Shown: piece after piece, positions 7,141 through 9,993 of the stretch | Layout of the letters: each line of letters starts with the position of its first letter | Numbering within the stretch: position 1 is the stretch's first letter | Source: an uncultured Alphaproteobacteria bacterium | GTDB taxonomy: Bacteria > Pseudomonadota > Alphaproteobacteria > RF32 > CAG-239 | Direction of reading: 5' to 3' | DNA: 9,993 nt | Assembly: GCA_910580155.1 (NCBI GenBank) | Contig: CAJTWX010000062.1 | Span: forward strand, 1-9,993 | Position numbers and translations under genes: made by a program | The notes under the pieces: model-generated | The model's database searches: none | Told to the model about the DNA's origin: nothing | Seen by the model: only the letters and a program-made list of their open reading frames with translations

Positions 7141-7535
7141 TTGCCGTTTAAGATTTTTTGCGCTCTGACACTCTCAACATCATCTGGTGTATTTTCCACA
7201 AACAACTCCTCCGGATTTAGGGAATATTTTCGGAGGAGTTGAATTATATGTGTTTCCATTTCTTCTGCAAATAACGGCTTTGACAAAGTGTTACATATTT
7301 CACCCATTAGTGTTTTTATATTTTCCAATAATAATGGGGTTGGTGTAGTTGTCAAAAATGGTGTCTTTCCTGCAGCAAGGCGATATGCATTAATATATAA
7401 TGTTAATGCTGCATTTGTTATTTTCTGGCATAAAATATGATTTGAATCTGTTTTATCCAGTACACCCGCCATTGTATAACGTTGAATTATACTTTTTGTA
7501 TTTGATATTTCTGATAAAATTTCCAAATTATTCAT
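7137..7535 (-). CDS. Unrecognised 132-residue protein
   Basis: An intact frame whose ATG at 7535 has CAGGAGA a few nt upstream, a convincing start. Its stop overlaps that of the convergent ATPase gene by 3 nt. I do not recognise the family. The protein looks soluble and mostly helical, with no signal peptide or membrane segment. It has an N-terminal helix (EILSEISNTKSIIQRY), a central NAALTLYINAYRLAAGKTPF stretch, a Thr/Pro turn (TTTPTPLLL) and an acidic C-terminus (PEELFVENTPDDVES). Its only cysteines, at positions 36 and 82, do not form a metal-binding pair. Opposite orientation argues against co-regulation with the ATPase. An 11-bp inverted repeat lies inside its 3' half. Confidence 0.75.
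   Translation of the reverse strand: MNNLEILSEISNTKSIIQRYTMAGVLDKTDSNHILCQKITNAALTLYINAYRLAAGKTPFLTTTPTPLLLENIKTLMGEICNTLSKPLFAEEMETHIIQLLRKYSLNPEELFVENTPDDVESVRAQKILNGN
7203..7241. repeat. Perfect 11-bp inverted repeat inside the 132-residue gene
   Basis: CAACTCCTCCG at 7203-7213 is exactly complementary to CGGAGGAGTTG at 7231-7241, with a 17-nt loop. It begins 62 nt after the ATPase stop. There is no T-run after it on either strand, so it is not a classic terminator, but it is the only strong hairpin downstream of the ATPase and could help end that transcript or protect its 3' end. Confidence 0.5.
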
Positions 7536-7674
7536 ACTGTCTCCTGTTTGCCTATCCTTTGATATTTTTTATGTTGAGCATTAAAACTAATGTATATATG
7601 TATAAACCTATTACTCTATTATTTCAACCATTTTTATTACTTTTTTTAGAACTTCATTCTATGATATAATATAC

Positions 7675-7692
7675 TATATAATATATTATATA
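7675..7692. repeat. 18-bp perfect A/T palindrome
   Basis: TATATAATATATTATATA reads identically on both strands. It lies about 140 nt upstream of the minus-strand 132-residue gene. Pure A/T composition makes chance palindromes more likely; it could be an overlapping -10 region or a regulator site. Confidence 0.5.
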
Positions 7693-7751
7693 ATTTTATG
7701 TAAATATCTCTTATAAGTATTATATTTTTACATTAAACATATCTAATAAAT

Positions 7752-7771
7752 GCTTTTTAAGAAGCTTTTTT
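7752..7771 (+). terminator. Weak terminator-like hairpin
   Basis: GCTTT (7752-7756) pairs with GAAGC (7761-7765) including one G-U, with loop TTAA, followed by six T at 7766-7771. The stem is short and no plus-strand gene precedes it, so it may be fortuitous. Read on the other strand it lies 40 nt beyond the pseudogene stop, preceded by A and without a T-run. Confidence 0.3.
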
Positions 7772-7808
7772 CAGTTATAATATATTTATTTTCCCGATTC
7801 GGTTTTTA

Positions 7809-8346
7809 TTATCTGCAAACAGGTTGGTAAATTCGAAAAAGATTTTGCTGCCCTAATGAACTAAGATGCACTGCATCAATATAATTTTCCGATGCTGGAA
7901 GGTTTACAAATTTGTCAAATGAATCCAAATAACATCCTGCATATTCTTCGGCCATTTTTAATAGATTTTGATTAAACATTGCAATCTCATTGTTTGATAC
8001 GCACATCTTGTTTAGGAAATACTCTTCACGCACCGCAACAAAGATTGTATAATAACTTCATCGGCTTTTAAGTGGGCTATTTCTAAATTTTTTTTATATT
8101 TATCAAGCAGCATAATCATTGATATCGTGCTGGAAAAGCTACTGGATACAATAAATCATTGACTCCTACAGCAATAATCAGAGCTTGATAGTGATTTTTG
8201 TCTTTTCTTAAAACATCGGCAATTTTTCACCGTTTTATGCGTGCTTTATCCCCTTTTTTCTATTTGATAGCATATCAAACCAGCTTATATTTTCGTTTCC
8301 ATAACCACGCAATGCTATCTCCATAAACTTCTATTTCATAATTCAT
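7809..8346 (-). pseudogene. Decayed SGNH/GDSL-type hydrolase
   Basis: Pieces of one protein can be read in order on the minus strand, but in different frames. The likely start ATG at 8346 has GGGGA upstream and gives MNYEIEVYGDSIAW, the block I GDS motif with the nucleophile Ser (about 8314-8322). Then GYGNENISWFDMLSNRKKG appears in another frame. A return to the first frame gives DVLRKDKNHYQALIIAVGVND with the block III GxND motif (8155-8166). Next comes LLDKYKKNLEIAHLKADEVI in a third frame, and finally VREEYFLNK...DAVHLSSLGQ with the block V Asp/His pair (about 7866-7877). At least four frame changes plus an in-frame TGA at 8227-8229 break it. Intact relatives are esterases or acyl hydrolases of about 180-200 residues. 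The last 74 codons remain open and might be called as a separate gene. Confidence 0.75.
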
Positions 8347-8646
8347 CAAATATCCCCTTTGCATTATAGATTATCAAATCCATAAGATAATACACGCTTT
8401 TAATCATCTCAGCTTAAAAAAGACTTCGCTGAAACAACTTCAGACGAAGTTTTTTCTAAGTTATATTATAATGTATATAATTTCATAATTAAAATAAAAC
8501 ATTATTCATATGTTTTGACAAAAGTTCAATTTCTTTAAAAATATTGACAAAATATATTTTATAGTCAAGTTTGTTATTAGCAATAATATTATTAACAAAA
8601 TCAGCCATTGAGAACCAATGCTCGTATAGGCCGAGAATATGTAATT
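8347..8646. other. Intergenic region between the SGNH pseudogene and the lipoprotein gene
   Basis: No gene seen. On the minus strand, TATAAT (plus 8363-8368) just upstream of the pseudogene start is its likely -10, with only a poor -35. A strong bidirectional hairpin terminator lies at 8423-8455. On the plus strand two TTGACA boxes lie 29 nt apart (8515-8520 and 8544-8549), either of which may be the -35 of the lipoprotein gene, but neither has a good -10 at 16-18 nt. A 12-bp palindrome AATAATATTATT is at 8582-8593. Confidence 0.6.
8413..8460. terminator. Bidirectional hairpin terminator with no evident gene of its own
   Basis: ACTTCG-CTGAA (8423-8433) pairs with TTCAG-A-CGAAGT (8439-8450), leaving one bulged A and the 5-nt loop ACAAC. 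A six-A tract precedes the stem and T6 (8450-8455) follows it, and CTTA/TAAG extends the outer edge. It is a sound terminator on either strand, but it lies between two divergently oriented genes. Confidence 0.7.
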
Positions 8647-8678
8647 ATGAAAAAGTTTATTATTTTTTGGTAACTGTG

Positions 8679-9161
8679 ATGATAAGCCTCATCTCTTGTG
8701 ATGCTAAATCGTCTTATGAATATAAGGCATACGGTGATGGTGTAGAGTTAATTATCAAGACTGAGTCACACTGGCTAAAGGAAGATACACGGACGTATGG
8801 CCTCCGTAAGGATGGCATTGAGCTAATTCCGCCCCAATACGGTGTTGAATCAGTTGTTCTTGCGGATGAGTTATCGTTGTTAATTTTTATGTGTGAGGAC
8901 CGTCGCGAGATACACGTTTACAGTACAACTACCGGAAAAGAGATTTTTACGGTTTCTTACAAAGAAAAAGGCGATTGTTCTTTTGCGGGTTACCGTTGCG
9001 AAGAAAAGGTTGTTGAGGGAAGAAAGGAATGGCGAATCATTGAAGTCACCCTCAAGCATATGACAACTAATGATTATGTCATTTGTATATTCTGCCAAAA
9101 AAGTGGCAAAGTATATAGACTAACTAATCCGCGTATAGTATACACTGAGACAGAAATTTAA
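8679..9161 (+). CDS. Small predicted lipoprotein, signal peptide interrupted by a frameshift
   Basis: The uninterrupted frame from ATG 8679 encodes 160 residues beginning MISLISCDAKSS. LISC is a perfect lipobox, but this start leaves only six residues before the Cys, far too short for export. ATG 8647 gives MKKFIIF in another frame and runs into TAA at 8671; adding one T to the T6 run at 8663-8668 would join the two as MKKFIIFLVTVMISLISC, a textbook lipoprotein signal with the acylated Cys at 18. So the gene is very likely 8647-9161 with a 1-nt deletion, real or from sequencing. The mature part is about 155 residues, polar, with several Cys and YGVESVVLADELSLL and STTTGKEIFTVSYKEK segments suggestive of beta structure. 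No family recognised. A frame beginning at TTG 8571 is open but has no good start. A terminator follows. Confidence 0.7.
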   Translation: MISLISCDAKSSYEYKAYGDGVELIIKTESHWLKEDTRTYGLRKDGIELIPPQYGVESVVLADELSLLIFMCEDRREIHVYSTTTGKEIFTVSYKEKGDCSFAGYRCEEKVVEGRKEWRIIEVTLKHMTTNDYVICIFCQKSGKVYRLTNPRIVYTETEI

Positions 9162-9167
9162 ATTTAA

Positions 9168-9209
9168 GCACCTGTTTTATACGGGTATTTTTTTATTTAT
9201 TACAGGTGC
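9168..9209 (+). terminator. Terminator after the lipoprotein gene, with an alternative pairing partner
   Basis: ACCTGT (9170-9175) pairs with ACGGGT (9181-9186) through a 5-nt loop and one G-U, followed by A and seven T, a normal terminator 8 nt after the stop. The same left arm, extended to GCACCTGT (9168-9175), is also perfectly complementary to ACAGGTGC (9202-9209) beyond the T-run. Confidence 0.6.
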
Positions 9210-9435
9210 AATTCAAGCACAAGCCTCCTCCAATATGTTCTGCGCATAATACAAGCAGCAAGATAGGAAGTTGAGAAATTTATAAAATGAATAAAGAAGC
9301 CCTGATTATTTTGTGAAGTCACGCAGCTTGATGTAAAAATTTCTCTGATAAAGAGGGAGCTTTTATAGTCAGACAGACAGGTGTATTTAGTATTATTTAT
9401 TTTGTCTATTGTATCGTATATTGTTAATTATGATA
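9210..9435. other. Intergenic region between the lipoprotein gene and the rRNA terminator
   Basis: No intact gene on either strand. It holds a 9-bp perfect inverted repeat GAGAAATTT (9273-9281) / AAATTTCTC (9337-9345), a CAGA microrepeat near 9370-9380, and TTGTATC (9409-9415) / GATACAA (9432-9438) beside the rRNA terminator. Short peptide fragments in several frames hint at degraded coding sequence, but nothing can be named. Confidence 0.5.
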
Positions 9436-9466
9436 CAAGAAAAACCCCACGAGGAGTGTGGGGTTT
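9436..9466 (-). terminator. Rho-independent terminator of the rRNA operon
   Basis: On the minus strand AAACCCCAC (plus 9458-9466) pairs perfectly with GTGGGGTTT (plus 9442-9450) around a 7-nt loop, and the T-run continues through TTTTTCTTG. It lies about 35 nt beyond the 5S 3' end, as expected for the end of an rRNA transcript. Confidence 0.85.
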
Positions 9467-9486
9467 AGGAGGAGGAGAAAGGGGGG

Positions 9487-9632
9487 AACAGTGATTAGAA
9501 GAACTGGCGACTACCTACTCTCCCGCGTCTTAAGACGAAGTACCATGGGCGATGAAGGGTTTAACGACCGAGTTCGGAATGGGATCGGGTGGGACACCTT
9601 CGCTATTATCACCAGTTCATCAAATCACTGTT
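9487..9632 (-). repeat. Inverted repeat flanking 5S rRNA (precursor processing stem)
   Basis: AACAGTGATT (9487-9496) is exactly complementary to AATCACTGTT (9623-9632), 4 nt outside each end of the 5S helix I. In the transcript these would extend the 5S terminal helix by 10 bp, a typical substrate for ribonuclease maturation of pre-5S. Confidence 0.7.
9501..9618 (-). rRNA. rrf: 5S ribosomal RNA
   Basis: The minus strand reads GAACTGGTGATAATAGCG at the 5' end, the conserved CACCCGATCCCATTCCGAAC loop, ATGGTACTTCGTCTTAAGAC, and GCGGGAGAGTAGGT before the CGCCAGTTC 3' end. The ends pair as helix I (GAACTGG with the CCAGTTC end). The length is about 118 nt. The core matches alphaproteobacterial 5S as I know it. 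The exact ends may be off by one or two nt. Confidence 0.95.
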
Positions 9633-9670
9633 TACAACTGAAGTATTTGCAATAAGCAAATTATTTATAC
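9619..9670 (-). other. 23S-5S internal transcribed spacer
   Basis: About 50 nt with no tRNA. Besides the right arm of the 5S precursor stem it holds a small hairpin, ATTTGC (9645-9650) / GCAAAT (9656-9661), which may mark a processing site. Confidence 0.6.

Positions 9671-9993
<323 letters not shown>

Larger units (their letters stand above)
7536..7808. other. AT-rich intergenic region between the 132-residue gene and the SGNH pseudogene
   Basis: No credible gene: the plus-strand open frame spanning its first part is low-complexity and runs antisense through the 132-residue gene. It contains stacked TATAAT-like boxes on both strands around 7663-7697, an 18-bp palindrome, and a small hairpin followed by six T. 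It probably supplies the promoter for the 132-residue gene, though a -35 could not be fixed. Confidence 0.6.

Noticed and set aside
7400..7669. 89-codon plus-strand hydrophobic open frame
   Set aside because: Low-complexity Leu/Phe/Tyr composition from AT-rich DNA, antisense to the start of the 132-residue gene, no ribosome-binding site.
7675..7697. Replication-origin-like AT-rich palindromic stretch
   Set aside because: No DnaA-box cluster or neighbouring replication genes seen; ordinary AT-rich promoter spacer is simpler.
8571..8678. TTG start extending the lipoprotein by 36 codons
   Set aside because: No ribosome-binding site, overlaps the candidate promoter region, and yields an N-terminus without a usable signal; the frameshifted MKKF start explains the data better.
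9458..9655. 65-codon plus-strand open frame
   Set aside because: Lies across the rRNA terminator, 5S rRNA and spacer on the opposite strand.

Overview
The window is AT-rich chromosomal DNA, most likely from a low-GC alphaproteobacterium. The best lineage evidence is the 5S rRNA (minus strand, about 9501-9618), whose core reads like alphaproteobacterial 5S; the start of the window also carries an alphaproteobacterial-style tilS tail. A finer placement (for example host-associated Rhodospirillales- or Holosporales-like lineages) would be a guess. There is no CRISPR array, prophage or intact insertion sequence.

Layout. 1-517: 3' end of tilS (tRNA-Ile lysidine synthase), plus strand. 526-682: a clean promoter, tRNA-Asp(GUC) with encoded CCA, and a terminator. 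715-1190: a bidirectional terminator and a minus-strand gene for an unrecognised 133-residue protein. 1268-4847: a two-gene operon, overlapping by 8 nt, encoding two half-size ABC exporters that probably form a heterodimer. 4856-7140: a metal-homeostasis module made of a CsoR/RcnR-family repressor and a P1B-type metal-exporting ATPase, each preceded by a similar 20-bp imperfect palindrome that is the likely operator. 7137-7535: a minus-strand gene for an unrecognised 132-residue protein whose stop codon overlaps that of the ATPase. 7536-7808: very AT-rich spacer with an 18-bp palindrome. 7809-8346: a decayed minus-strand SGNH/GDSL-type hydrolase with several frame changes and stops. 8347-8646: spacer with an apparently orphan bidirectional terminator. 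8647-9161: a small predicted lipoprotein whose signal peptide is split by a 1-nt frameshift in a T6 run. 9436-9993: the 3' end of an rRNA operon on the minus strand (23S 3' end, short spacer, 5S, terminator).

How the genes work together. The repressor and ATPase form the clearest functional unit: metal binding should release the repressor from both sites and induce the pump. The repressor has the Cys-His-Cys ligand spacing of CsoR plus a His at position 3, a combination also described for nickel-sensing InrS. The ATPase has the CPC motif but neither the usual Cu(I) nor the usual Zn/Cd signature in its last two membrane helices, so the exported metal is open. The ABC pair is separately promoted and its substrate cannot be read from sequence. 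No clearly new multi-gene system is visible; the most notable items are the unusual metal fingerprint pair, the split lipoprotein signal, and the two unrecognised small proteins.
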